A DNA stretch of 26,945 nt from SHZI01 sp964371995 (lineage in GTDB: Bacteria > Pseudomonadota > Gammaproteobacteria > Steroidobacterales > GCA-2729495), in assembly GCA_964371995.1 (NCBI GenBank), contig CAYJPG010000032.1, positions 1 to 26,945 on the forward strand, written 5' to 3'. A program made the translations under genes and the position numbers. Positions 6,651-15,013 of this stretch are shown piece after piece (within the stretch, counting starts at the first letter, position 1; each line of letters begins with the position of its first letter). The notes below the pieces were generated by a model that worked only from the letters and a program-made list of their open reading frames with translations, did no database searches and was not told the origin of the DNA.

Positions 6651-8888
6651 TCAGCGCCGTTGCTTGCCTGACCTTGGCGTTTTACGCGGCGCTGTCTGCC
6701 CGGCTGCAACCGGCTGCGATTCCAGGGCAAGATCGATCTTCGCTTCCTCCGGATCGACGCGCGCTACCCGTACACGCAGGTCCTCACCAAGCAAAAACAG
6801 GCGTCCAGTTCTTTCGCCCTTCAGTCCCAGCCCGCCAGGCTCCAGATGGTAATAATCATTTGGCAGATTGGACACGTGGATCAGCCCATCGACGAAAAGC
6901 TCGCGCAGCATCACAAACAGGCCGAAGTGGGTGACGCCGGTAATCACACCATCGAGGACTTCACCGACACGGTGCTGCATGAACAGGCATTTGCAGCGCG
7001 CATCGACATACCGTGTAGCTTCATCGGCACGTCGCTCCAGCATCGAGGTGTTCTTGCCCAGCTGCTCCATTGCAGGTCCGTCATAACTGAATGCACCCGG
7101 CTTGCCGCCATCGATCAGGTGACCGATGCCCCGATGCACGAGCAGGTCCGGGTAGCGACGGATTGGCGAGGTGAAATGGGCATATGCAGTCAGCGCCAGA
7201 CCAAAATGGCCGCTGTTTACAGGCTGATAGACCGCCTGCGTCATGCTGCGCAATACCGCAGTTGCCAGCATCGGAAAATCCGGCCGGTCACGGAGCGCCT
7301 GCAAGCCGCGATTGATCTCGCGCGGACGAGTCCGCGCCGTATCGGGCATCGGCACACCCAGACTCTGGAACAGCAGTCGCAACTCCTCCAGCTTGTCGCC
7401 TTCCGGACCATTGTGTACGCGGTACAACGTCGCAATCCGGTGGCGACCCAGATAACGCGCGGCTTCGACATTCGCCGCGATCATGCATTCTTCGATCAGA
7501 CGATGCGCATCGTTACGCAGGCGCGAAGCCACTCCGGAAATTGCGCCCGATTCATCCAGCTCGATCCTGACTTCGGGCAGATCCAGATCCAGCGCACCGC
7601 GCCGGCCCCGTGCACTGGCAAGAGCGTTGTAGACACCGTACAGATTGTCGATCACCGGGCCCAGTCGCCGGATGTGCGCATACCCCGCAGGATCCGCACC
7701 CCGATGCATCGCATCGACCTGGTTATAGGTCAGTCTCGCGTGTGAGTGCATGACTGCCCGGTAAAACTTCGCCCCGGTCACGCCACCACGCCCGTCAATC
7801 TGCATCTCACAGACCATGCACAGGCGATCCACCTGCGGCTTCAGCGAGCAGAGTTCGTTGGAGAGCGCTTCCGGCAACATGGGCACGACCCGGTCGGGAA
7901 AATACACCGAGGTTCCGCGGCGGCGCGCCTCGACATCGATTGGATCGGATTTGCGGATGTAGTGCGACACATCGGCAATCGCCACGATCAGCCGCCAACC
8001 CTCACCCGCTGGCTCAGCGTAGACAGCATCATCGAAGTCGCGGGCATCCTCACCATCAATGGTCACCAGCGGCAGCTTGCGCAGGTCGGTGCGGCCAGCA
8101 CTCTCGTTCGGGCCTACTTCGGCACCGAAATGTGCAGCCGCCTTCGTGACCGCTGCCGGCCATACCGACGGCACATTGAACATCTCGATTGCCGCTTCGG
8201 TCAGCACACGCGGCTCGGTCGGCTCACCGAGAACCCGGATGATTTTTCCCTGGGCCTCGCGACTCGGTGCCGGATATTCCATGATCTCCAGCTTGACGAG
8301 CTGACCTGGCTGCGCGCCCGAACGATAGCGGTCAGGCACAATAAAGTGGTGCGCTGAACGGCCCGACCCGATCACCCAGCCGATACCGTGTTCGCGCTGA
8401 TAGCGGCCAACCACACTGGTACGGGCGCGGGTGAGTATCTCAACCACAGTCCCGCTGCAGCGACCTCCGCGGCCTTGCGTCGTAACCCGCACAACCACCC
8501 GGTCGCCATCCAGCAGTGAGCGCATTTCAGCTTCGGACAGGTAGACATCCACTGATCCGTTGTCGGGAATGAGAAAGCCGAAACCATCGCGATGCGCGCT
8601 GACTGTGCCAGCCACGAGGTCGAGCTTTTCACTGAGGCAATACTCGCCAGCACGGTTTACGAGCACCTGGCCACTGGATTTGAGTTCATCGAGCCGGCGC
8701 CGGAGGCTCTGCAACTCACGCTTTTCCGGCTTACCCAACGCGGCAGCCAGCGCATCGAGCGTCATCGGCACGCCCTTCTGACGCAGGAGCGCGAGCAGCT
8801 CATTTGGCCCAGGAACCGGATGACGATAACTGCGAGCAGGCACGGCTGGCCTTGCCGCCGGAGAACCCTTGTTACGTTTTTTCTTCAT
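6651..8888 (-). CDS. rnr: Ribonuclease R
   Basis: RNase R is a 3'-5' exoribonuclease that degrades structured RNA and takes part in rRNA quality control. From ATG 8888 it has 745 residues. Order: basic N-terminus with a helix-turn-helix domain (about 28-90), cold-shock-like OB domains (about 90-240), the RNB catalytic domain with DGEDARDFDDA (279-288) holding the metal-binding aspartates, an S1 domain near 655-735 (VLDGVITGVTHFGLFV), and a short Lys/Arg tail. The alternative start TTG 8924 would add 12 residues and falls in the tRNA-Leu promoter region. ATG 8888 gives MKKKRNKGS, like the family N-terminus, but no clear Shine-Dalgarno precedes it. It is divergent from tRNA-Leu and heads the run down to alr. 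Confidence 0.96.
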   Translation of the reverse strand: MKKKRNKGSPAARPAVPARSYRHPVPGPNELLALLRQKGVPMTLDALAAALGKPEKRELQSLRRRLDELKSSGQVLVNRAGEYCLSEKLDLVAGTVSAHRDGFGFLIPDNGSVDVYLSEAEMRSLLDGDRVVVRVTTQGRGGRCSGTVVEILTRARTSVVGRYQREHGIGWVIGSGRSAHHFIVPDRYRSGAQPGQLVKLEIMEYPAPSREAQGKIIRVLGEPTEPRVLTEAAIEMFNVPSVWPAAVTKAAAHFGAEVGPNESAGRTDLRKLPLVTIDGEDARDFDDAVYAEPAGEGWRLIVAIADVSHYIRKSDPIDVEARRRGTSVYFPDRVVPMLPEALSNELCSLKPQVDRLCMVCEMQIDGRGGVTGAKFYRAVMHSHARLTYNQVDAMHRGADPAGYAHIRRLGPVIDNLYGVYNALASARGRRGALDLDLPEVRIELDESGAISGVASRLRNDAHRLIEECMIAANVEAARYLGRHRIATLYRVHNGPEGDKLEELRLLFQSLGVPMPDTARTRPREINRGLQALRDRPDFPMLATAVLRSMTQAVYQPVNSGHFGLALTAYAHFTSPIRRYPDLLVHRGIGHLIDGGKPGAFSYDGPAMEQLGKNTSMLERRADEATRYVDARCKCLFMQHRVGEVLDGVITGVTHFGLFVMLRELFVDGLIHVSNLPNDYYHLEPGGLGLKGERTGRLFLLGEDLRVRVARVDPEEAKIDLALESQPVAAGQTAPRKTPRSGKQRR

Positions 8889-8903
8889 TAAATCTTGCCG
8901 GGA

Positions 8904-8925
8904 CTTGTCACCTAAGTTTGACAAG
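8904..8925. repeat. Perfect 7-bp inverted repeat between rnr and tRNA-Leu
   Basis: CTTGTCA (8904-8910) and TGACAAG (8919-8925) are exact reverse complements separated by eight bases. The right arm covers most of the tRNA-Leu -35 box (8918-8923) and the left arm lies 16 bases upstream of the rnr ATG. The dyad could be an operator acting on both genes or a hairpin in the rnr leader. Confidence 0.55.
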
Positions 8926-8946
8926 CATACAGGCTGCCTTTAAATT
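8918..8946 (+). promoter_or_regulatory. Sigma-70 promoter of tRNA-Leu
   Basis: A perfect -35 TTGACA (8918-8923), a 17-base spacer and a -10 TAAATT (8941-8946, four of six matches) are followed by the GC-rich stretch GCCGCAC. Transcription should begin near 8953, about 22 bases before the tRNA. A GC-rich discriminator is typical of stable-RNA promoters under stringent control. Confidence 0.8.
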
Positions 8947-8974
8947 GCCGCACTCTTTCAGCCTGCCCACCGAA

Positions 8975-9061
8975 GCCCAGGTGGCGGAATTGGTAGACGC
9001 GCTAGCTTCAGGTGCTAGTTATCGAAAGGTAGTGGAGGTTCAAGTCCTCTCCTGGGCACCA
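8975..9061 (+). tRNA. tRNA-Leu (anticodon CAG)
   Basis: The acceptor stem GCCCAGG (8975-8981) pairs fully with CCTGGGC (9051-9057), and discriminator A plus an encoded CCA follow (9058-9061). The D-arm has TGGCGGAATTGGTAGACGC. The anticodon stem CTAGC/GCTAG encloses loop TTCAGGT, giving anticodon CAG, which reads CUG. A long class II variable arm and the T-loop GTTCAAGTC follow. At 87 bases it is a standard leucine tRNA. Confidence 0.97.
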
Positions 9062-9073
9062 CCATCAGCACCC

Positions 9074-9105
9074 CCCCTGCCAGCATCGATGCTACCTGGC
9101 AGGGG
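9074..9105. terminator. Hairpin shared by the convergent tRNA-Leu and lipoprotein genes
   Basis: CCCCTGCCAG (9074-9083) and CTGGCAGGGG (9096-9105) form a perfect 10-pair stem around a 12-base loop. It lies 12 bases past the tRNA CCA end, and the lipoprotein stop codon (9092-9094) sits in its loop. Neither strand has a following T-run, so it may end transcription in a Rho-assisted way or protect 3' ends. Confidence 0.55.
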
Positions 9106-9997
9106 CACGGGCAAGCTCATCAAAATCTGCCGCGAGGCCGGACAGGCGATCATCCAGATGCCTGCGCTGTTTCGGGCTACTGGACGACAGTACATCCGCA
9201 ACCATGGCAAAGACAATTGCCCTGTTGGCCGCCACGAGCTGACGATATTCCGGACTGTCGAACTGGTTCGGATCGAGCAGCAGCGCCATGAGCCGGGTCT
9301 CGAAACCGGCATTGCCAGACCGGGATTCCAGCAGATCGCGGAAAGCTGATTGCCAGGCTACACGCCGCCCGAGCCACTGCTCCGTGAGATCATGCATTTC
9401 TGCGGTATAGGATCTCACCACGGCCTCCTGATCCCGGCTCAGAGGTCCACTAAACCAGCGGAAGGCGCGGATGATGCTGCGATCCTGTTTCTTGCGCCTG
9501 GCCTCCGGACCTTGTCCGGAGTATTCCTCTCTGAGTTCTGCATTCCTCTCTTCAAGCTCGGCAAAGAAGCCGCTGAGCTGCTCGTCACTCAGCGTCAACA
9601 GCAGTCGCGCAATATCAGGTGACATGTGTCTGAGGCTCTGATCCCAGAGCACCAGCGTGATCTCGTACTGTTGTGCGATGAACTCCGCGCTCACCGGACC
9701 GCCAAGTCCGGCGCGCAGATCGCGAATGTGTTCAACGTAGAGCGGCAGCTGGGCAGCCCGGTGCCAGGCGAGATTGCGTCCGATGATCTCGCGGGCCAGC
9801 TGATCCTGACTGTCATTCAGGTCAAGGTAACTGTTGACATACCATCGCGTCAGCCAGTCGAGCTGGCCATAGGCGATACGCGTAACACAAGCGGCGAGTA
9901 CCAGGCTGGCCAGCAACGAAAGCGCAAATACCTTCCAGCACGAGATCCTTCGCCCCGCAACCAGAAACGCCGGGAGGCTGATGCGGGGCCCGGGCAT
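9092..9997 (-). CDS. DUF6279-family lipoprotein
   Basis: This 301-residue protein has an N-terminal hydrophobic stretch (about 22-36) ending in a lipobox, LVLAAC, with the lipidated Cys at 37. That predicts export and attachment to the inner or outer membrane. After the Cys comes RIAYGQLDWLTRWYVNSYLDL, then a long helical, charged region. The sequence around YGQLDWL and the overall layout match what I recall of DUF6279, a family of unknown function common in gammaproteobacteria; I see no catalytic motif. ATG 9997 has GAGG eight bases upstream. It follows purA by 13 bases, so it is probably co-transcribed with purA, though nothing links it to purine synthesis. The stop codon lies in the loop of a strong hairpin. 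Confidence 0.75.
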   Translation of the reverse strand: MPGPRISLPAFLVAGRRISCWKVFALSLLASLVLAACVTRIAYGQLDWLTRWYVNSYLDLNDSQDQLAREIIGRNLAWHRAAQLPLYVEHIRDLRAGLGGPVSAEFIAQQYEITLVLWDQSLRHMSPDIARLLLTLSDEQLSGFFAELEERNAELREEYSGQGPEARRKKQDRSIIRAFRWFSGPLSRDQEAVVRSYTAEMHDLTEQWLGRRVAWQSAFRDLLESRSGNAGFETRLMALLLDPNQFDSPEYRQLVAANRAIVFAMVADVLSSSSPKQRRHLDDRLSGLAADFDELARAPAR

Positions 9998-10010
9998 GTA
10001 TCAGACCTCG

Positions 10011-11303
10011 TCAGTCAAAGGGGTGGCGAAGGATGATGTTGTGATCACGGTCAGCGCCGGTCGAAACCATATCGACCGGAATACCTACAATGGATTCAAG
10101 GCGCCGCAGATAGTTCTGTGCTGCTGCAGGCAGCTGGTCAAGGCTGCGTGCACCCAGCGTCGACTCGGACCAGCCTGGAAATTCTTCATAGACGGGCTCT
10201 ACGTCGGCATAACGGTCCACGAGCAGCGGCGGGTGCGCATGCACCTGCCCGTCCAGCCGGTAACCGGTACACACCTTTACGGACGGCAAGCCGTCCAGCA
10301 CATCAAGCTTGGTCACACACAGACCCGTGATGCTGCTGTTGATGACGGCACGACGGACCGTTACCGCATCGAACCAGCCGCAACGCCGAGGCCTGCCGGT
10401 AGTCGAACCGAATTCCACGCCGATTCGCGCCAGGCGCTCGCCGGTTTCATCGAAGAGTTCCGTAGGAAACGGGCCACCGCCTACCCGGGTGGCGTAGGCC
10501 TTTACCACGCCGAGCACATAGTCGAAATTGGTCGGACCCAGACCTGAACCGCTGGCAGCACAACCTGCCGCAGTATTTGAAGATGTTACATATGGATAAG
10601 TGCCATGATCGATATCGAGCAGCGCGCCCTGCGCACCTTCGAACATCAGGCGGGCGCCACTGCGGCGCAGTTCATCAAGATAGGCGACGGTATCGAACAC
10701 CAGCGGTTTCACTCGTTCGGCCATCGCCAGCCATTGCACCAGCGTCGCTTCCACACTTACCGCTTCAGCGTGGTAGTAGTTCTTCAACATGAAATTGTGC
10801 AACTCCATGACTTCGGCGAGTTGCTCGGAAAAGCGCCGCTCATCGAACAGATCCGCCATGCGCAGCGAACGACGCCCGGCCTTGTCCTCATAGGTGGGGC
10901 CGATTCCGCGCCCGGTAGTACCGATCGCACGCAGCCCACGGGCCTGCTCACGCGCCTGATCGAGCGCGATATGACTGGGCAGAATGAGCGGGCAGGCAGG
11001 ACTGATCTTCAGGCGGTCCGCAACCGAGATACCGCGCGTTTCAAGCGCATCGATCTCTTTCAGCAATGACGGCAGATGGACCACGACTCCGTTGCCGATG
11101 ACGCAAGTCACTCCGGGACGCAGTATCCCCGAGGGAATCAGATGCAGAATGGTCTTCTCGCCACCGATGATCAGGGTATGACCGGCGTTGTGACCGCCCT
11201 GAAACCGCACGACGGCCTGGGCCTGCCCGGTCAACAGATCGACAATCTTTCCCTTGCCCTCGTCACCCCACTGGGTGCCGATGACGATGACACACTTGCC
11301 CAC
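10011..11303 (-). CDS. purA: Adenylosuccinate synthetase
   Basis: PurA joins IMP and aspartate using GTP, the first committed step to AMP. The 430-residue length is typical. Motifs include GTQWGDEGKGK at the N-terminus (catalytic Asp14), GGHNAGHT, the signature GRGIGPTYEDKAGRRSLR, and near the C-terminus VSTGADRDHNI, which contacts the GTP base. The start is GTG 11303, with GGGG about nine bases upstream. It lies 14 bases after hflC. In Pseudomonas, as I remember it, a small DUF2065 gene and hisZ sit between hflC and purA; here both are missing. Confidence 0.97.
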   Translation of the reverse strand: MGKCVIVIGTQWGDEGKGKIVDLLTGQAQAVVRFQGGHNAGHTLIIGGEKTILHLIPSGILRPGVTCVIGNGVVVHLPSLLKEIDALETRGISVADRLKISPACPLILPSHIALDQAREQARGLRAIGTTGRGIGPTYEDKAGRRSLRMADLFDERRFSEQLAEVMELHNFMLKNYYHAEAVSVEATLVQWLAMAERVKPLVFDTVAYLDELRRSGARLMFEGAQGALLDIDHGTYPYVTSSNTAAGCAASGSGLGPTNFDYVLGVVKAYATRVGGGPFPTELFDETGERLARIGVEFGSTTGRPRRCGWFDAVTVRRAVINSSITGLCVTKLDVLDGLPSVKVCTGYRLDGQVHAHPPLLVDRYADVEPVYEEFPGWSESTLGARSLDQLPAAAQNYLRRLESIVGIPVDMVSTGADRDHNIILRHPFD

Positions 11304-11317
11304 CGCGATTGCCCCGG

Positions 11318-12187
11318 TTAACGCCCGCCGTCGGCCTTCTGCATATAGCGGAAGAAATCGTCCTTGCTGTCGAGCAACAGCAGGTCGTTCTCCTTGCCCA
11401 GCGAGCGGCGATAGGCCTGGATACTGCGCGTAAAGGCAAAGAAGTCCGCATCCTTACGGTACGCGTCCGCATAGATCGCCGCCGCTTCGGCATCACCGGC
11501 ACCACGTACTTTCTCGGCATCCCGGTAGGCTTCGGCCAGCGTTACCGTGCGCTGGCGGTCTGCCTCTGCCCGGATCTGCTCGGCATTCTCGGCACCCTGT
11601 GCGCGCAGTTCCGATGCAGTCCGTGCACGCTCCTGTCGCATCCGGTCGAATACAGAATCACTGACCTGTTCCGGGAACTCCGTGCGTTTGACGCGCACAT
11701 CGATGACCTGGATACCAAGCTGCAGGGCGTTCTCGCGCGCGCGCGTCAGCATCTCGTCCAGCAGTTCGCGACGTTCTGCCGTCACCACCTGTGGAACCGT
11801 ACGCTTGGCAAATTCGCCGCGAATACCGTCCTTGACGATTTCCAGCATGCGCTGCGCCGCCAGTGCTTCGTCACCACCTGTTGCGCGGTAATACTCGCCA
11901 AGGTTGACGATCCGCCACTTGATGAAGAAATCGACCAGCAGGTTCTTCTTCTCCTGAGTCAGGAACAGTTCCTGCGGGTTGGTCAACGTCAGGATCTGGT
12001 GTGGATACTTCAGCACATTGTTGATGAACGGCATTTTGAAATGCAGCCCGGGACCGATATCCGTCTCGATAATCTTGCCGAGCCGGAACTTGATCGCAAG
12101 TTCACGCTCGTCGACTGTATAGACCGACAGGCCGACTATGGCCACAAGAGCCACGATAACGGCGGGCAAAAGCGTCCGTGTATTCAT
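11318..12187 (-). CDS. hflC: HflC, SPFH/prohibitin-type regulator of FtsH
   Basis: HflC forms a large periplasm-facing cage with HflK around the FtsH protease and modulates degradation of membrane proteins. The 289-residue protein has one N-terminal membrane anchor (about 7-25), then the SPFH domain with VDERELAIKFRLGKI and GLHFKMPFINNV. A long helical region rich in Glu, Ala and Arg follows (about 200-265). Its ATG overlaps the hflK stop by one base (TGATG), typical of coupled translation of two subunits made in equal amounts. Confidence 0.97.
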   Translation of the reverse strand: MNTRTLLPAVIVALVAIVGLSVYTVDERELAIKFRLGKIIETDIGPGLHFKMPFINNVLKYPHQILTLTNPQELFLTQEKKNLLVDFFIKWRIVNLGEYYRATGGDEALAAQRMLEIVKDGIRGEFAKRTVPQVVTAERRELLDEMLTRARENALQLGIQVIDVRVKRTEFPEQVSDSVFDRMRQERARTASELRAQGAENAEQIRAEADRQRTVTLAEAYRDAEKVRGAGDAEAAAIYADAYRKDADFFAFTRSIQAYRRSLGKENDLLLLDSKDDFFRYMQKADGGR

Positions 12188-13338
12188 CAGCGCGTCCCCC
12201 GGGTGCGGAGATCTGTACGGTCACGCGACGTTCCCGCGGCTGGAACTGCTGGCCCGGTTGCCGGAGCAGAATCGCGTGGTGCCGGCGTCACCGTATTATT
12301 GCGCCGCTGCTCCAGAATCTTGTCGACTGGCAAATAGAGCAGGTTGTTACCACTGCCAGAATCCATAAGAATCTTGTTCGAGGCACCGTAAATCTCTTCC
12401 ATCGCTTCAAGATAGAGACGCCGACGCGTCACTTCGGGTGCCTTTTTGTATTCGGCGAGAAGCAGTTCAAAGCGTGCAGCTTCACCCTGCGCATCAGCAA
12501 CCACCCGAGCCCGATATCCCTCGGCGTCTTGCTGTCGCCGGACCGCTTCACCACGCGCACGCGGAATGACATCGTTGGCGTAGGCCTGCGCTTCAAAGGA
12601 CAGGCGCTCACGATCTTCCCTGGCCTTGATAGCATCCTGTACGGCTGCCTCGACCTGGCTCGGGAAGTTGGCATCCTGCAGGTTCACCTTGGTAACCAGC
12701 ATGCCGGTCTGGTACTCATCGAGTGTCTGCTGAACAAGTTTTTCCGTAAGTACGGCGATTTCGGTACGTCCTTCGAGGAGTACAAAATCCATCTTGTTCT
12801 TGCCGATAACCTCGCGGATGGCACTCTCGCTGACGTCCTGAAGCGTCGCCTCCGGATCACGCACATTGAAGAGATACTTGACCGGATCAGCCTTGCGATA
12901 CTGCACGACGAGATCGACGACCACGATATTCTCGTCTGCGGTCAGCATACGGGTCTGCTGCTTGAAGGGTACGATCTCGTTGGTATTGACGCGTTCGACC
13001 CGCTCAACTGGCCAGGGCATGTGCCAGCGCAGGCCGGGCAGGGTCGTCTCCTGATACTTGCCGAAACGGGTCACTACTCCCCGTTCAGCATCATCGACCC
13101 GGTAAAAGCCGGTCACCACCCAGACTGCAACAATCAGGCCGAGCAGCGCGAATATCGCCGGTCCACCCGGCTGGCCACCGGACTGGCCGACGGATGAACC
13201 CCGGGAACCACGCCCGCCACGCAGCAGTGCAAGCAGCCGCTGCTGCCAGGCCTTGATGATCTTGTCCAGATCCGGCGGACCCTGGCCTTGCCCGCGATCC
13301 CAGGGATTTTTGCCGTTGCCGGGTTCATTCCATGCCAT
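12187..13338 (-). CDS. hflK: HflK, SPFH/prohibitin-type regulator of FtsH
   Basis: HflK is the larger partner of HflC in the FtsH-associated membrane complex. The 383-residue protein starts MAWNEPGNGKNPWDRG, the usual Gly/Asn-rich cytoplasmic N-terminus, followed by a Gly/Ser-rich segment and one membrane anchor at about 61-79. The SPFH domain begins with VDDAERGVVTRFGKY and includes GLRWHMPWPVE. The C-terminal tail after the helical region is Pro/Ala/Thr-rich and looks disordered. ATG 13338 has GGAA about 10 bases upstream. It follows hflX by 31 bases, keeping the hfq-hflX-hflK-hflC order. Confidence 0.97.
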   Translation of the reverse strand: MAWNEPGNGKNPWDRGQGQGPPDLDKIIKAWQQRLLALLRGGRGSRGSSVGQSGGQPGGPAIFALLGLIVAVWVVTGFYRVDDAERGVVTRFGKYQETTLPGLRWHMPWPVERVERVNTNEIVPFKQQTRMLTADENIVVVDLVVQYRKADPVKYLFNVRDPEATLQDVSESAIREVIGKNKMDFVLLEGRTEIAVLTEKLVQQTLDEYQTGMLVTKVNLQDANFPSQVEAAVQDAIKAREDRERLSFEAQAYANDVIPRARGEAVRRQQDAEGYRARVVADAQGEAARFELLLAEYKKAPEVTRRRLYLEAMEEIYGASNKILMDSGSGNNLLYLPVDKILEQRRNNTVTPAPRDSAPATGPAVPAAGTSRDRTDLRTRGTR

Positions 13339-13369
13339 TTTTGTCAGTTCCAGAGCAGTTGCGCCGATA

Positions 13370-14674
13370 TCACTGTAACGCCTCGGGGCGGAAATCCGCA
13401 GGACCGGGGAGTACCCGCAGGTGCTCGCGCCGGCTCAGATCCTCATAGTCGCGACGGCCCATCCTGAGATCCAGCTCCCAGCCACCGGCATCGCGCAGCC
13501 GTTCGTTCACCACCGCGCCCATGGCATAGAAACTGGCTCGCAGACGCGCTTCTGCGGCATCCAGCTCGACCGTGCACTGCACGAAGGCGACATGCAGATG
13601 TTCGGCAATGACCTCAAGCAGGGAGCTGACCCCATCGCCCGTTTGCGATGAGAGCCAGACGCGGGCTGGCAACCCCGTCGCATCACGATCAACCCGGGGC
13701 TGCGCGCCGAGTATATCAGTCTTGTTGTAGACCTGGATGCGCGGCGTCTGGTCCGCGCCGATCTCTTCCAGCACCTTGACGACATCCTGGATACGCTCCT
13801 GATGTGCCGGATCGGAACTGTCGATCACGTGCAGGATCAGGTGCGAATCCTTGGTCTCTTCCAGCGTCGAGCGAAAGGCAGCGACCAATTCGTGCGGCAG
13901 ATCGCGAATAAAGCCAACGGTATCGGCAAGGATGATCATCGTCCCGTCCGGCAAGCGGACACGCCGCAGCGTCGGGTCAAGCGTGGCAAACAGCTGATCA
14001 GCGACGAGAACACCGGCGCTGGTCAGCCTGTTGAACAGGGTCGATTTTCCGGCATTGGTATAGCCGACCAGCGAAACGGTCGGAATCTCAACCTTGCGGC
14101 GCATCTGGCCCGCAGTGCGGCGCTGACGGGCGACTCGCGCGAGCCGCCCGGTCAATGACCGGATGCGCTGTGAAATCAGACGGCGGTCTGACTCGAGCTG
14201 CGTTTCCCCGGGACCACGCAGCCCGATTCCGCCCTTCTGGCGCTCGAGGTGGGTCCAGCCCCGCACCAGGCGCGTCGCCAGGTGTTCGAGCTGGGCGAGT
14301 TCCACCTGCAGCTTGCCTTCATGGGTACGCGCACGCTGCGCAAAGATATCCAGAATCAGGCCGGTCCGGTCGACGACGCGCCGATCGAGTTCCTGCTCAA
14401 GGTTGCGCTGCTGGGCAGGGCTCAGCCAATGGTCGACCAGCACGATCTCGGCACAGGTCTCGTGAAGTAACTGTCGCAGCTCTTCGAGCTTGCCGCTGCC
14501 GATCAGATAACGTGGATTGGCCTTTCGGAGTGAGGCACTGAGTGCGCCTGCCACTTCGGCACCCGCCGCAAGAGCGAGTGCCTGGAACTCCTGCTTTTCT
14601 TCCGGGGGTGGCGCCGAACCGATCTTGGCGTGCACCAGAACAGCGCGTTCTCCATGACTGGGCCGGTCAAACAA
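13370..14674 (-). CDS. hflX: Ribosome-associated GTPase HflX
   Basis: HflX is a GTPase that binds the 50S subunit and splits stalled or stress-damaged ribosomes. The 434-residue protein has the N-terminal HflX domain with GGIGLRGPGETQLE (148-161), then a G domain with G1 GYTNAGKST (204-212), G3 DTVGFI (251-256) and G4 NKTD (317-320). The start is TTG 14674: it yields MFDRPSHGERAVLVH, closely matching the E. coli N-terminus MFDRYDAGEQAVLVH, and GGGG lies eight bases upstream. The 99-base gap after hfq could hold a separate promoter, but I see only a weak -10-like TATTTT. Confidence 0.97.
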   Translation of the reverse strand: MFDRPSHGERAVLVHAKIGSAPPPEEKQEFQALALAAGAEVAGALSASLRKANPRYLIGSGKLEELRQLLHETCAEIVLVDHWLSPAQQRNLEQELDRRVVDRTGLILDIFAQRARTHEGKLQVELAQLEHLATRLVRGWTHLERQKGGIGLRGPGETQLESDRRLISQRIRSLTGRLARVARQRRTAGQMRRKVEIPTVSLVGYTNAGKSTLFNRLTSAGVLVADQLFATLDPTLRRVRLPDGTMIILADTVGFIRDLPHELVAAFRSTLEETKDSHLILHVIDSSDPAHQERIQDVVKVLEEIGADQTPRIQVYNKTDILGAQPRVDRDATGLPARVWLSSQTGDGVSSLLEVIAEHLHVAFVQCTVELDAAEARLRASFYAMGAVVNERLRDAGGWELDLRMGRRDYEDLSRREHLRVLPGPADFRPEALQ

Positions 14675-14773
14675 GATGCGGCCCCTGCAGCGCAGCTATG
14701 ACAAAATACCTGCTGCAGCATGTCGGCCGAAGCAATCCCGGCCGGTGGCGATCAGTAGACGAGTCCGGCGTAA

Positions 14774-15013
14774 TCAGCCTTCTTCCTCTTCATCCTGGTC
14801 CGGCAGCCTGACTGCACGGGACGGCACCACTGTAGAGATCGCGTGCTTGTAAACCATCTGGCTGACGCTGTTTTTCAGCAGCACGACAAACTGGTCGAAA
14901 GACTCGACGGTCCCCTGCAGCTTGATCCCGTTAACCAGATAGATCGAAACAGGAATCTTCTCCTTGCGGAGTACATTCAGAAACGGATCCTGCAGCACCT
15001 GACCTTTGGTCAT
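14774..15013 (-). CDS. hfq: RNA chaperone Hfq
   Basis: Hfq is a hexameric Sm-like protein that helps small RNAs pair with mRNAs. From ATG 15013 it has 79 residues: MTKGQVLQDPFLNVLRKEKI, the Sm1 region (PVSIYLVNGIKLQGTVESFDQF) and the Sm2 motif YKHAIST. The C-terminal tail is only a few residues long and ends DQDEEEEG, so the long disordered tail of E. coli Hfq is absent. AGGAG seven bases upstream supports this start. An in-frame ATG at 15082 with its own strong Shine-Dalgarno would add 23 residues; see findings. It lies between miaA (95 bases) and hflX (99 bases). Confidence 0.97.
   Translation of the reverse strand: MTKGQVLQDPFLNVLRKEKIPVSIYLVNGIKLQGTVESFDQFVVLLKNSVSQMVYKHAISTVVPSRAVRLPDQDEEEEG

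Noticed and set aside
6846..8357. Two plus-strand open frames antisense to rnr
   Set aside because: They are shadows of the RNase R gene, rich in His, Arg and Gln, without a ribosome-binding site or domain.
8975..9061. tRNA-Leu as an integration site for a mobile element
   Set aside because: No integrase, no repeated tRNA 3' end and no change in gene style follow; the neighbours are core genes.
8804..9349. Plus-strand open frame running through tRNA-Leu
   Set aside because: It crosses the rnr 5' end, the tRNA and the 3' end of the lipoprotein gene, all of which have better explanations.
12178..13197. Plus-strand open frame of 339 codons opposite hflK
   Set aside because: Complete HflK lies on the other strand, and this frame shows no family motif.
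14700..14760. CGGCCG-bounded hairpin and CTGCAG repeats between hfq and hflX as a small RNA or terminator
   Set aside because: CGGCCG is its own reverse complement and common in GC-rich DNA, no T-run follows, and no convincing promoter is present.
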